This document shows, one piece after another, positions 34,628 to 42,720 of a stretch of DNA of 64,000 nucleotides (positions within the stretch are counted from its first letter, which is position 1; each line of letters opens with the position of its first letter). The DNA lies in contig JACPYP010000022.1 in assembly GCA_016195985.1 (NCBI GenBank), positions 186,001 to 250,000 on the forward strand, read 5' to 3'. The translations under genes were made by a program, and so were the position numbers. A model generated the notes under the pieces. That model was not told the DNA's origin and made no database searches. It saw nothing but the letters and a program-made list of their open reading frames with translations. The DNA is from Acidobacteriota bacterium (lineage in GTDB: Bacteria; Acidobacteriota; Holophagae; Holophagales; Holophagaceae).

Positions 34628-35707
34628 CTACTTGCTCCCCTTGACGGGATCAGCGCCCATGCCGTTACGCAGGGCGTTCTGGCCGGCGACCACGATCAAC
34701 TCGTTCCCCGTGAGGCCCGAGCGCACTTGGACGCTGCGCCCGTACACAGCCCCGACTTCCACGCGCTTGGAGTAGACCCGCTGCTGGTCGGGGAAGTACT
34801 GGAACACTTGGGTGGCGCCCTGCGGGTCGCGAACGATGGCTTCGGTGGGCAGGAGCAGCATGTCCAGCTTGCGGGTACCCGTAATGGAGACCTCAGCCAC
34901 CATCCCCGCCTTGAGTTCGCGCTCATGGTTCGCCACGAGGATGCGGGTCATGTAGGTGCGGGTCGCCGGATCGGCGGAGACGTTCACCAGCTTTACCGTC
35001 CCCTGGAAGGTCCGGCCGGGCAAGGCCGGAACCGTCAGCGTGGCGGACTGTCCCACCTTGACCAGATTCACGTCGGTCTCAGGCACCCCAACGTTCACTT
35101 CGATGGGATCCAGTGCAGCGATTTCGAAAACCGGCTGGCCTGCGCCGACCATCACACCGGGCTCCACCATGCGCCGAACCACGAACCCGTGGATGGGGGC
35201 CACCAGCTTGGCTTCGGTCAGGTTTTTGCGGGCCACGCCTTCTCCCGCGATCGCTTGCTGAAGCTGCTGGCGGGAGGCGTCACGGGCCGCCGTGAACTTG
35301 GCGAAATCATTCGGAGCCAGACTCTGGCTGTCGAACAACTGCTTCATCCTGTGGAATTCCTGATCTGCCTGAATGGCCCCGGCCCGGGCGGTTTCCACCT
35401 GGGCGTGGGCAGCTTCCAGCGCGTGAGTGAGGTTCACAGCATCGAGTTCAGCGAGGAGCTGACCCTTGCGTACAGGATCACCCTCGCGCTGAAGAACCCT
35501 GACTGCTCGCCCAGGAACCTGGAAGGCCACCATGGAAGACGCGCCCTGGGGGATCAGGGTGCCACTGACGCCAATCCGTTCCAGTTCCTGGACATGGTTG
35601 GGCTGGGCCACTTGGATGTTGGCTTTAGCGGTTTCGGTCGTCTCGTGTTTCGTCCCGCAGGCAAGGAGCAGGCAGAGCGGCGATAGGAAAAGCAGTTTCT
35701 GATTCAT
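34628..35707 (-). CDS. RND efflux periplasmic adaptor (membrane fusion protein), lipoprotein
   Basis: 359 residues with lipobox LLLAC (Cys 17). HlyD-type layout: RAVRVLQREGDPVRKGQLLAEL near 68 (lipoyl half), a coiled-coil hairpin (HALEAAHAQVETARAGAIQA, ARDASRQQLQQA), second lipoyl half ARKNLTEAKLVAPIHGFVV, and a beta-barrel part. It joins pump and outer-membrane factor. It lies between the STAS gene (gap 24) and the RND-fusion gene (gap 2), so the stoichiometry of adaptor to the fused protein is set by one transcript. Confidence 0.9.
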   Translation of the reverse strand: MNQKLLFLSPLCLLLACGTKHETTETAKANIQVAQPNHVQELERIGVSGTLIPQGASSMVAFQVPGRAVRVLQREGDPVRKGQLLAELDAVNLTHALEAAHAQVETARAGAIQADQEFHRMKQLFDSQSLAPNDFAKFTAARDASRQQLQQAIAGEGVARKNLTEAKLVAPIHGFVVRRMVEPGVMVGAGQPVFEIAALDPIEVNVGVPETDVNLVKVGQSATLTVPALPGRTFQGTVKLVNVSADPATRTYMTRILVANHERELKAGMVAEVSITGTRKLDMLLLPTEAIVRDPQGATQVFQYFPDQQRVYSKRVEVGAVYGRSVQVRSGLTGNELIVVAGQNALRNGMGADPVKGSK

Positions 35708-35731
35708 AAAATCTCCACACAGGGGAATGGG

Positions 35732-36016
35732 TTAATCCTTGGAAAGGGATTCGACTTCCTCGATGACGGCTTCGATGAATGGGGTTGGACCCAGTAGCGA
35801 GCAGCCGGCGCGGCGCATGGCCGCGAGCATGGCTTTGCCGCGGGCATCCACGAAGGAAACCTCGGTCAAGTCCACCGACACGCCCCAGTGGCCGGGAATT
35901 CGGGGCGAAATATCCATCCATACCCTGAAGAGTTCGTCCACCCAGGGATGAATGAGCTTCCCTTCCAGGCGTAGCCGCACGGCATCTGGTTGGTTCTCGA
36001 CATGGATTCTCAACAC
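35732..36016 (-). CDS. Small STAS-domain protein
   Basis: 94 residues from GTG 36016, with GGAGG six bases upstream. It resembles anti-sigma-factor-antagonist or lipid-binding STAS domains: VRLRLEGKLIHPWVDELFRV, VDLTEVSFVDARGKAMLAAM with an Asp-Ala at the usual phosphoserine position. So it lacks the SpoIIAA serine in the DxSG pattern (VDARG). First gene of the efflux operon, about 18 bases after its predicted transcription start. A STAS protein heading an RND operon is unusual; it may sense a ligand or support lipid transport. Confidence 0.75.
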   Translation of the reverse strand: MLRIHVENQPDAVRLRLEGKLIHPWVDELFRVWMDISPRIPGHWGVSVDLTEVSFVDARGKAMLAAMRRAGCSLLGPTPFIEAVIEEVESLSKD

Positions 36017-36044
36017 ACAGGGCCTCCGTTCATGGAGTCCTTAG

Positions 36045-36060
36045 GGCGAACCCGATGCCA
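36045..36060 (-). promoter_or_regulatory. Sigma-54 (-24/-12) promoter of the STAS-RND efflux operon
   Basis: Read on the minus strand: TGGCATCGGGTTCGCC. GG and GC are exactly 10 bases apart; the -24 part is nearly consensus and the -12 part has one mismatch (TTCGC). Predicted start near 36034, leaving a short leader containing the GGAGG ribosome site of the GTG at 36016. The sigma-54 activator at 36469 lies upstream in the same direction. Confidence 0.6.
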
Positions 36061-36142
36061 ACTTGTCGAAAATAAATAAGTTTTTTATTATTAACATTTA
36101 AATCAAAATGTTTTTCCAGATCTGACAACCATTTCGTCGAAT

Positions 36143-36162
36143 CGAGACGACATGGCGTCTCG
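36143..36162. promoter_or_regulatory. Candidate enhancer palindrome upstream of the efflux promoter
   Basis: Perfect 7-bp inverted repeat CGAGACG/CGTCTCG with a 6-base spacer, about 83-102 bases upstream of the -24 element. This is a normal distance for sigma-54 activator sites. The half GAGACGAC recurs at 36437. Confidence 0.5.
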
Positions 36163-36197
36163 CGACTTCATTTCGTCACTTGGTCTGGCCGAGGCCG
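36144..36197. repeat. 54-bp diverged repeat, copy A (copy B at 36437-36490)
   Basis: Ungapped comparison with 36437-36490 gives 42 of 54 identical bases, offset 293. Copy B covers the last codons and stop of the sigma-54 activator gene and the sequence just after it. In copy A the aligned stop codon is also kept in the same relation, but the codons before it are degraded. It may be the remains of a duplicated 3' gene end, or paired enhancer sites. Confidence 0.55.
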
Positions 36198-36276
36198 CGT
36201 CGCGTCGTATTGGCGCGAGAAGTCCAGCGCTGCTGTCGAAGCCGCTTGTTGTCCGCCAGTGCGGTGGCCAATAGAA

Positions 36277-36307
36277 ATGCCGCGAATCGAATGAGGATTC
36301 GCGGCAT
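36277..36307. other. Perfect hairpin in the efflux control region
   Basis: 12-bp perfect inverted repeat (36277-36288 with 36296-36307) around a 7-base loop. No T run follows on either strand, so intrinsic termination of the activator gene transcript is uncertain. It lies between the activator gene end and the enhancer-like palindrome. Confidence 0.4.
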
Positions 36308-36436
36308 CCAAGGTTCTCCAGCCATGGATTCCTTGGACACACCCGACGCCATTTCCCTCGGGTTATTTAAAGTCTTGTTTTAATGGATCTTTAAATAATC
36401 GAGTCAACCAACCCCCAATGAAAACACGACCTCGGT

Positions 36437-36490
36437 GAGACGACAGGACATCCGACGACTTCATGCCGTCACTTGTTCCGGTCGAGCCCG
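36437..36490. repeat. 54-bp diverged repeat, copy B
   Basis: Partner of the repeat at 36144; it includes the stop codon (36469-36471) and the last residues of the sigma-54 activator gene. Confidence 0.55.
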
Positions 36491-38145
36491 AGCCGCTTCA
36501 TCTTGGAATGCAGGGTCGTGCGTTTCAGCCCAAGGCGCGCTGCGGCCCCCTGAGGTCCCCCCACCGCGCCTCCACTCGCCTTCAAGGCATCCAGAATGCC
36601 CTGGCGTTCAAGGTCTTCGAAGGTCCGGGCAGCGGCGCTCGGAGACGGTGGTTCCGCAGGAAGCGCCATCTCACTCATGGGCACATGCAAATCGGGACCT
36701 GGGCTGAGAATCACCGACCGCTCCACCAGGTTCTGCAGCTCCCGGATGTTTCCAGGCCAAGGCCATCGGACCAGGAATTCCATGGCCTCCCCGGGGATGC
36801 GCTCGATTCGCTTGTCCATGGCCCGGGCGAATTTCTGAGTGAAATAGCGAACCAGGTTTGGAATATCCTCCTTGCGCTCGCGCAGGGCTGGAACCCGTAC
36901 GGGAAACACATTCAGGCGGTAGAACAAATCCCGACGGAAGCTCCCGTCCTCTACCATCTGTGCCAGGTTCTGATGAGTGGCCGCGATCAGCCGCACATCG
37001 ACGTGAAGGGTTCGAGTGCTGCCCAGGCGTTCGAATTCACGCTCCTGAATGGCGCGCAGAAGCTTGGGCTGGAGCTCCATCGGCAGGTCACCGATCTCAT
37101 CCAGGAACAGGGATCCCAGGTGAGCCAGCTCGAAACGGCCCACCTTGCGGGCGATGGCCCCTGTGAAGGCTCCCCGTTCGTGGCCGAACAGTTCGCTCTC
37201 CACCAAGCCCAAGGGAATGGCCGAGCAATTGAGCTTCACAAAGGTGCGTGCCTTCCGCCTGCTGCGTTCATGGATGGCTCGCGCAAGCAGTTCCTTGCCA
37301 GTTCCGGTTTCCCCCAACAGGAGCACGGTGGCGTCCGAAGGGGCCACGGTTTCAATCTGCTGCAGAACCTTCGCAAAGGAAGGACTGGCCCCGACCATCT
37401 CCTGTGTCGAGAAGTCCTGAGCCCTTTCCTCTTCCAGATAGAGTTTCTCCTCCACCAGCTTGTCGCGTGAGTGACGGATGTCCTGGAAGGCCAGGGCGTT
37501 GTCCAGGGCAAGGGCGATCTGGCCAGCGACCAGTTCCAGAAGTCGGAGAATCGCGCCCTCGAAGTGATGTTCCTTCTGACTCCCCAGGCTCATCCCCCCG
37601 ATCCTCTTGCCCCGCGAGAACAGTGGAATCATGCAGATCGACTGAATGTGCTCCTGCTTGAGAATCCGGGCAATCTCCGGATGCGGGAAGGTCTCGATTC
37701 GATCCGGACCGAGAATTTCGATCTCTTGGACGTCCTGCTTTTCAAAAATCCATTCGATGAGTTCAGGTATCTGGTCGCCGATCTTGAACTGTCCCCTGGA
37801 AAGGGGGATGTCCAAGGATCTAAGCCTATCCGTGCCGCCACTCGACTCTAGAGTGGCAAGAGTCATGTAGTGGTGATGTGTGCGCTCCCACAAAGCCGAA
37901 GAGATGGCCTCGAAAAGTTGCTCTGGGTCCAGGTTGTTCAGGAGCAGCTTATTGATGTGAAGCACGAGGCGTTGCTCGTCGCGTTCTTGCGTCAGTACGT
38001 TTAATTGGCGACGAAGATCCTGTAGCAACGCCAGTTTGCGCGAAGCGACTCGCCCACTATGGAGGTGAGGAGAGCTCTTTCCTCCCGAACTCCGGCTAGG
38101 ATGGCTGCCTTGCCGAGAGGGGAGGGGCGCGTGATTGTCTTGCAT
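36469..38145 (-). CDS. Sigma-54-dependent activator with GAF sensor domain
   Basis: 558 residues, FhlA-like order. A polar N-terminal tail is followed by a GAF domain (~65-225; NLDPEQLFEAISSALWERTHHH, MIPLFSRGKRIGGMSLGSQ) and a short coiled coil. The AAA+ module has Walker A GETGTGKE near 278, GAFTGA near 328 and FLDEIGDLP, and the C-terminal Fis-type helix-turn-helix is AARLGLKRTTLHSKMKRLGL. Acts in the cytoplasm as a bacterial enhancer-binding protein. Neighbouring -24/-12 promoter at 36045 and palindrome at 36143 make the efflux operon its likely target; the GAF ligand is unknown. Confidence 0.88.
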   Translation of the reverse strand: MQDNHAPLPSRQGSHPSRSSGGKSSPHLHSGRVASRKLALLQDLRRQLNVLTQERDEQRLVLHINKLLLNNLDPEQLFEAISSALWERTHHHYMTLATLESSGGTDRLRSLDIPLSRGQFKIGDQIPELIEWIFEKQDVQEIEILGPDRIETFPHPEIARILKQEHIQSICMIPLFSRGKRIGGMSLGSQKEHHFEGAILRLLELVAGQIALALDNALAFQDIRHSRDKLVEEKLYLEEERAQDFSTQEMVGASPSFAKVLQQIETVAPSDATVLLLGETGTGKELLARAIHERSRRKARTFVKLNCSAIPLGLVESELFGHERGAFTGAIARKVGRFELAHLGSLFLDEIGDLPMELQPKLLRAIQEREFERLGSTRTLHVDVRLIAATHQNLAQMVEDGSFRRDLFYRLNVFPVRVPALRERKEDIPNLVRYFTQKFARAMDKRIERIPGEAMEFLVRWPWPGNIRELQNLVERSVILSPGPDLHVPMSEMALPAEPPSPSAAARTFEDLERQGILDALKASGGAVGGPQGAAARLGLKRTTLHSKMKRLGLDRNK

Positions 38146-38406
38146 CCGTCATCCTTCATCGGGGTTATATCATCAAGGCAGGATCGAGACCCATGAACCC
38201 TCTTTCGGCCCATTTCGCCGTGGGAATGAGCGCGTTGCCGTTGCAAGGTTACAACCACACGGCGCGGATTTAAGATCACACTCCGGACCTGGGACCTCCC
38301 GCCTGGTCGATGCGCTGCGGCTGGCGTCCTCGCTGCGGGTGATCGACTTTGAAGCATCCACTTCGAGGCGAAGCGGCAGGTCTTTCGACAATCCGGCGGA
38401 ATAGCG
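38146..38406. other. Intergenic region upstream of the sigma-54 activator gene
   Basis: 261 bases between the activator start and the tRNA terminator. No gene, repeat family or clear promoter seen. Reading frames across it are short and lack ribosome sites. Confidence 0.5.
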
Positions 38407-38440
38407 AAAACCCCCGTCAGCACTGGGCTTCAGGGGGGCT
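38407..38440 (-). terminator. Terminator downstream of tRNA-Arg
   Basis: GC-rich hairpin CCCCC (38433-38437) with GGGGG (complement of 38411-38415) and an inner AGC/GCT stem; on the minus strand it ends TTTT (38410-38407). Read on the plus strand the same hairpin is followed by seven T (38440-38446), so it may work in both directions. Confidence 0.65.
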
Positions 38441-38445
38441 TTTTT

Positions 38446-38522
38446 TGGTGGTCCCGGAGCGACTCGAACGCCCGACCCTCAGATTCGTAGTCTGATGCTC
38501 TATCCAGCTGAGCTACGGGACC
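38446..38522 (-). tRNA. tRNA-Arg (anticodon ACG)
   Basis: Minus-strand cloverleaf of 77 bases including an encoded CCA (38448-38446). Acceptor GGTCCCG pairs with CGGGACC and has discriminator A. The D arm is GCTCAGCTGGATAGAGC, the anticodon stem CAGA/TCTG with loop CTACGAA giving anticodon ACG, and the T arm GGGCG TTCGAGT CGCTC. ACG is normally deaminated to ICG and reads CGU, CGC and CGA. Confidence 0.96.
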
Positions 38523-38539
38523 GCACTGAGAGAATGATT

Positions 38540-39772
38540 CTACCGGATTCCGGCGGCCTGTCCATCCCAAAGACGGAGGGGCTTGGTTTTGGAGGCTTCG
38601 CAGGGGCGTCCGGTGAGGCCGGTGGCCAGGCGGTCCATGAGGGCCCGGGCGGTGGTGAGCTTGCCGCCCAGCACCAAGGTGAGGTTCCGGAAATGCGGAT
38701 GCGGTTCCAGCACGGCCTCGCGGCTGAGGTGGCTGGTGGCTCCTCCGGCGGCCACCAGGGGCCGCACGCCCAGCTCTTCCGCGCGAACGGGCAACCGGCG
38801 CCAGGCGATGGCTGGGAGGTTCTCCTCCAGGGCCTGAAACAATTCCTCCCGTTCGGAATCCTGGATGGGCACCCATCCGTCTGTCACTTCGCGTTCGGTG
38901 GTGCCCACCTGGAGCAGGCCGTCCCGGGGGATCACGAAGAGGATGCGGCCCTTGGGACGGCGGATGGCCCAGGGGCGCTCGCAGCCGGGCACGGCGTCGA
39001 ACCAGAGATGGATGCCCGAGGAAAGGCGGAGCCGCTTGCGGGTGTCGCCGAACCAGGCCGCCAGGGCGCCGTCGGTCCAGGGCCCCAGGGCGAACACCCA
39101 GCGCCGGGCCGACAGGGTGCGCGGCGTGCCGTCCCTCCGGTCGTGCAGCTGAAGCGACATCAGGGCCCCTCCTTCCTCGGCGAAGGCCCCAGGCTCGTGG
39201 TGGTCCAGGAGGAGCGCTTCGCTCGACGCTGCGAGGTCCTTGGTCAGATCCCGGTCCCAGGTCATGAGGTCCGCGTAGGCCGTGGCGCCGCGGAAGGGCC
39301 CCTTGGCGCTGCGGGGATCGGCCTCGAACACCGGGGAGGGGACTCGGCCGCGCCGCAGCTCTGCGGGCCAGCCGGGGCGGTCGGCGCCCCAGTGGTCGTA
39401 GAGCCCGATGCCGAAGCGGTGGGCCAGCCCCTCGGCCCAGAACCGGTGGGGCATCCAGAAGGCCTCCCAGCGGCAGCGCCGGGGCGCGATGCGGGCCCAG
39501 GCGGCGCGCTCGGCCAGGCCCTCGCGCATCTGCGGGATGTCGCCCGTGAGCATGTAGCGGATGCCGCCGTGCAGCAGCTGGCTGGACCACTGGCTGGTGC
39601 CGCCGCCTACCTCGCCCTTGTCCACCAGGGCGCAGCTGACGCCGCGCAGGGTCAACTCCCGCGCCAGGGCGGCGCCGTGGATGCCGGCGCCGAGAATGGC
39701 CACTTCCACGTCGAGGGATGCGGCCAGCGTGCAGGGGCCTGCGGGGGGAGAGGGCCAGGCCGGTTCGGACAT
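38540..39772 (-). CDS. FAD-dependent glycerol-3-phosphate dehydrogenase-like oxidase
   Basis: 410 residues. FAD-binding Rossmann motif VAILGAGIHGAALARELTLR near residue 23, followed by GlpD-like GGGTSQWSSQLLHGGIRYML near 56, and a C-terminal FAD contact (LVLGGKLTTARALMD). It matches the glpD family but lacks the extra C-terminal ~100-residue domain of full-length GlpD (about 500 residues), so a role on glycerol-3-phosphate is likely but not proved. It stands alone, divergent from the MFS gene. Confidence 0.78.
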   Translation of the reverse strand: MSEPAWPSPPAGPCTLAASLDVEVAILGAGIHGAALARELTLRGVSCALVDKGEVGGGTSQWSSQLLHGGIRYMLTGDIPQMREGLAERAAWARIAPRRCRWEAFWMPHRFWAEGLAHRFGIGLYDHWGADRPGWPAELRRGRVPSPVFEADPRSAKGPFRGATAYADLMTWDRDLTKDLAASSEALLLDHHEPGAFAEEGGALMSLQLHDRRDGTPRTLSARRWVFALGPWTDGALAAWFGDTRKRLRLSSGIHLWFDAVPGCERPWAIRRPKGRILFVIPRDGLLQVGTTEREVTDGWVPIQDSEREELFQALEENLPAIAWRRLPVRAEELGVRPLVAAGGATSHLSREAVLEPHPHFRNLTLVLGGKLTTARALMDRLATGLTGRPCEASKTKPLRLWDGQAAGIR

Positions 39773-39834
39773 GGAAGCAGTGTGCCCGGTCTCTGTGCTT
39801 CTGTGTCCGGTCCCTGTGCTTCAATGAAGGCACC

Positions 39835-41055
39835 ATGACCCAGAACCGGCTCCGCACCGTCCTGAACCTCACTGTCCTGGTGGCCGCCCTCGGCTACTTC
39901 GTCGACATGTTCGACCTGCTGCTCTTTCCGATCGTGCGCCAGCCCAGCCTCACGGCGCTGGGCGTGCCGCCCGCCCTTCAGGTCGAAGTGGGCGCCAGCC
40001 TGCTGAATTGGCAGATGGTGGGCATGCTGCTGGGCGGCATCTTCTGGGGCGTGCTGGGCGACAAGAAGGGCCGCCTCTCCACCCTCTTCGGCAGCATCGC
40101 GCTCTATTCCGTGGCCAACCTCGCCAACGCCTTCGTCCATTCGGTGCCGGCCTACGCGCTGTGGCGTTTCCTCGCGGGCCTGGGCCTGGCAGGGGAGCTG
40201 GGCGCGGCGGTCACCATGGTGTCGGAGATCCTGCCGAAGGATCTGCGGGGCTACGGCACGGCCATCGTGGCGGCGGTGGGCATCTTCGGGGCCGTCACCG
40301 CCAAGCTGGTGGGCGACTTCTTCCCCTGGCGCGCCACCTATGCCATCGGCGGCGGCCTGGGTATCGCCCTGCTCTTCCTGCGGGTGGGCATCCGCGAGAG
40401 TTTCATGTTCGCCAAGACCCACGAGGCCACGGTGGCCCGCGGCGACTTCCTCAGCCTCTTCACCGACTGGAACCGGCTGGGGCGCTACATCCGCTGCATC
40501 CTCATCGGCCTGCCCACCTGGTTCGTGGTGGGCATCCTCATCACGTTCTCGCCGGAATTCGCGCCGGTGCTGAAGGTCGCGGGCAAGGTGAACGCGGGCA
40601 CGGCGGTGGCTTTCTGCTACACCGGCATCACCCTCGGCAGCGTGCTCAGCGGCTTCCTCAGCCAGGCCTACCACACGCGGAAGAAGGTGGTGGGCTGGTC
40701 CATCGCCGCAGCCCTGGGCGGCGTGGTGGTCTATCTGAGCGTCCGCGGGTTCACGCCTCCGCTCTTCTACGTCCTGGCGGGCTACCTGGGCCTGGCCACA
40801 GGCTACTGGGCGGTGTTCGTCACCATCGCCGCCGAACAGTTCGGCACCAACCTGCGGGCCACCGTGGCCACGACGGTGCCCAATTTCGTGCGGGGCGCGG
40901 TGCCCCTGATCACGGGGGGCTTCCTGTACTTCCGGGGCTCCCTGGGAATGGTGGGCGCGGCCTGGGCCGTGGGCGCCATCTGCTTCGCCCTGGCCTTCGG
41001 AGCCCTCTGGGGCCTGCCGGAGACCCACGGGCGGGATCTCGATTTCGTGGAGTAG
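39835..41055 (+). CDS. MFS transporter
   Basis: 406 residues from ATG 39835, with GAAGG just upstream. Twelve membrane helices with the MFS loop signature GVLGDKKGRLSTLFG near residue 78 and, in the second half, a related loop GFLSQAYHTRKKVV. The LAGELGAAVTMVSEILPKDL segment resembles the metabolite:H+ symporter/SV2 branch, which imports carboxylates or sugars acids. Substrate not assigned. Divergent from the GlpD-like gene; their starts are about 60 bases apart. Confidence 0.85.
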   Translation: MTQNRLRTVLNLTVLVAALGYFVDMFDLLLFPIVRQPSLTALGVPPALQVEVGASLLNWQMVGMLLGGIFWGVLGDKKGRLSTLFGSIALYSVANLANAFVHSVPAYALWRFLAGLGLAGELGAAVTMVSEILPKDLRGYGTAIVAAVGIFGAVTAKLVGDFFPWRATYAIGGGLGIALLFLRVGIRESFMFAKTHEATVARGDFLSLFTDWNRLGRYIRCILIGLPTWFVVGILITFSPEFAPVLKVAGKVNAGTAVAFCYTGITLGSVLSGFLSQAYHTRKKVVGWSIAAALGGVVVYLSVRGFTPPLFYVLAGYLGLATGYWAVFVTIAAEQFGTNLRATVATTVPNFVRGAVPLITGGFLYFRGSLGMVGAAWAVGAICFALAFGALWGLPETHGRDLDFVE

Positions 41056-41173
41056 CGCGCCAAGGTGGATTGAATTTTGCGACCTTGATTCAAGCTCAAA
41101 TGGCCCCATGTTGGGACCCTTCATCCCCAGGACCCTGCGCCGATCCGCCGGGGACCCTGTGGATGCTGTCCCA

Positions 41174-41211
41174 GCGCCTCCAGCCGCGACCTGAGGTCCG
41201 TCTGGAGGCGC
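41174..41211 (+). other. Nested hairpin in the osmC leader
   Basis: A perfect 10-bp inverted repeat, GCGCCTCCAG (41174-41183) with CTGGAGGCGC (41202-41211). In the loop lies a further GACCT/AGGTC stem. The structure ends 10 bases before the AGGAGG ribosome site of osmC. It could be a regulatory leader structure. Confidence 0.45.
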
Positions 41212-41231
41212 CCATCCTGACAGGAGGACTC

Positions 41232-41789
41232 ATGGGCACCACCACCACCCTGCGCAACGGCGTGAACGTCGAGGAACTGAACGTCCTCGTCAATCGCGTG
41301 AAATCGAACCCGGCCCTGGGCAAGTTCCAGTTCCGATCCAAATCGAAATGGATCAGCCGGGCCCACTCGCACAGCACGTTCGACTCCCTCCACGGCATGG
41401 GCATGGACCACCTGCGCTCCACCCCCCTCTTCATGGAAGGCGACGAACCCGCGGCCCTGCTGGGCACGGACCTGGCTCCCAATGCCGCGGAAACCGCCCT
41501 GCACGCCCTCACCTCCTGCCTGAGCGTCACCTACGCCTACTCGGCGGCCGCCATGGGCATCGACATCACCGATCTCAGCTTCGAGCTGGAAACGGATACG
41601 GATCTGCGGGGTTTCATGGAGTTGGATTCGGCCATCCGGCCGGGGCTCTCCCAGATCCGGGTGAAGGTCAACCTCGCCTGCAACGGAACCCCGGAGCAGA
41701 TCAGGCAGCTCCACGCCCAGGTGCAGCGCACGTCGCCGCTCTACGACACCTTCAAGAACCCGGTGGATGTCCAGATCACCACGGGCTAG
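41232..41789 (+). CDS. OsmC/Ohr-family protein
   Basis: 185 residues from ATG 41232, with AGGAGG at 41222-41227. OsmC fold: KSKWISRAHSHSTFDSLHG, then NAAETALHALTSCLSVTYAY with the conserved Cys of the family, and a C-terminal beta/alpha half (FELETDTDLRGFMELD). Family members reduce organic peroxides, usually with two cysteines; here only one clear catalytic-type Cys (in TSC) plus one late Cys (NLACNG) are seen. Function in oxidative defence is likely. Confidence 0.82.
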   Translation: MGTTTTLRNGVNVEELNVLVNRVKSNPALGKFQFRSKSKWISRAHSHSTFDSLHGMGMDHLRSTPLFMEGDEPAALLGTDLAPNAAETALHALTSCLSVTYAYSAAAMGIDITDLSFELETDTDLRGFMELDSAIRPGLSQIRVKVNLACNGTPEQIRQLHAQVQRTSPLYDTFKNPVDVQITTG

Positions 41790-41790
41790 T

Positions 41791-41838
41791 GTGCCTCGCC
41801 GGAAATAACTGGATCATTCAGGGGAGCTGGCGAGGCAC
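41791..41838. other. Inverted repeat downstream of osmC
   Basis: GTGCCTCGCC (41791-41800) pairs with GGCGAGGCAC (41829-41838) around 28 bases, beginning directly after the osmC stop. There is no T run, so at best a weak terminator or a processing/stability element. The rest of the ~200-base gap up to 41987 shows nothing. Confidence 0.4.
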
Positions 41839-41987
41839 CCTTCCATCGGGGCATGGCCCCTCTGGCGCATGGGCGCGGGACCGCGCCCATGCTGTCACCC
41901 CGCTGGGGGCGCTGCCACGCCCCCAGCCCCCCGCCCCGTGGTGTCCATGGGCGTTGAGATCGCACCTGGTCTTTCGAGCGGACACCA

Positions 41988-42719
41988 CTAGTAGACAGCG
42001 TCGGCGCCGCCGTCGACCGGTATGACCGTGCCAGTGGTCCAGGCGCTTTCACCGCTCAAGAGATGGGCGGCGAGGGCCGCGACTTCGACGGCGGCGCCCA
42101 TCCGTTTCAGCGGATTCACCCCCGACAGACGGGCCAGGTCGAGGGCGGGATGCCCGCTGGCGGCCAGGCGCGCGTCCACCATGGGCGTGTGCACCGGCCC
42201 GGGCGCGATGGCGTTGCAGCGGATGCGGCGCGGCGCCCATTCCAGGGCCAGCACCTTGGCCAGCATGTGCAGGCCGGCCTTGGCCACGCTGTAGGCGGCG
42301 CTGTCGGGGATGGCGCGCAGGCCGATGTTGGAGCCCACCAGCACCGCGCTGGCGCCCTCCCGCAGCAGCGGCCCCAGGTGATGGGCCAGAAGCCACGGCC
42401 CCCGCAGGTTGGCGGTCAGAACCGCCTCGAAATCCGCCGTGGAAGTCGATTCGACGGAACCCGTCCGGAGTTCGCCGGCCGCCAGGAACAGACCATCCAA
42501 GGGACCGCAGGTGGCCGCGAAGGCGGCCACGGCTGCCTCGTCCGCGTGGTCCAGTTTCACGCACTGGGCCTGCGGGGCGGTCTCCCGCAAGGCATCGAGG
42601 CGCCGGCCCGCCAGCACCAGATCGGCGCCCCGTTCCTGAAACAGGCGGGCGGCCACGCGGCCGATGCCGCTGCCTGCGCCGGTCACCAGGATCCGCCTGC
42701 CCTCCAGCGCCCGGTCCAC
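41988..42719 (-). CDS. Short-chain dehydrogenase/reductase
   Basis: 243 residues from GTG 42719. Classical SDR: TGAGSGIGRVAARLF near residue 13 for the nucleotide, LDGLFLAAGELRTG in place of NNAG, catalytic YSVAK near 142, and PGPVHTPM near 172. Starts 1 base after the DUF502 stop, so it is cotranscribed with pgsA and DUF502. Substrate unknown. Confidence 0.85.
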   Translation of the reverse strand: MDRALEGRRILVTGAGSGIGRVAARLFQERGADLVLAGRRLDALRETAPQAQCVKLDHADEAAVAAFAATCGPLDGLFLAAGELRTGSVESTSTADFEAVLTANLRGPWLLAHHLGPLLREGASAVLVGSNIGLRAIPDSAAYSVAKAGLHMLAKVLALEWAPRRIRCNAIAPGPVHTPMVDARLAASGHPALDLARLSGVNPLKRMGAAVEVAALAAHLLSGESAWTTGTVIPVDGGADAVY

Positions 42720-42720
42720 G

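Noticed and set aside
36103-36342. 79-codon frame in the efflux control region
   Set aside because: It covers the enhancer-like palindrome, the diverged repeat and the hairpin, without a ribosome site or motif.
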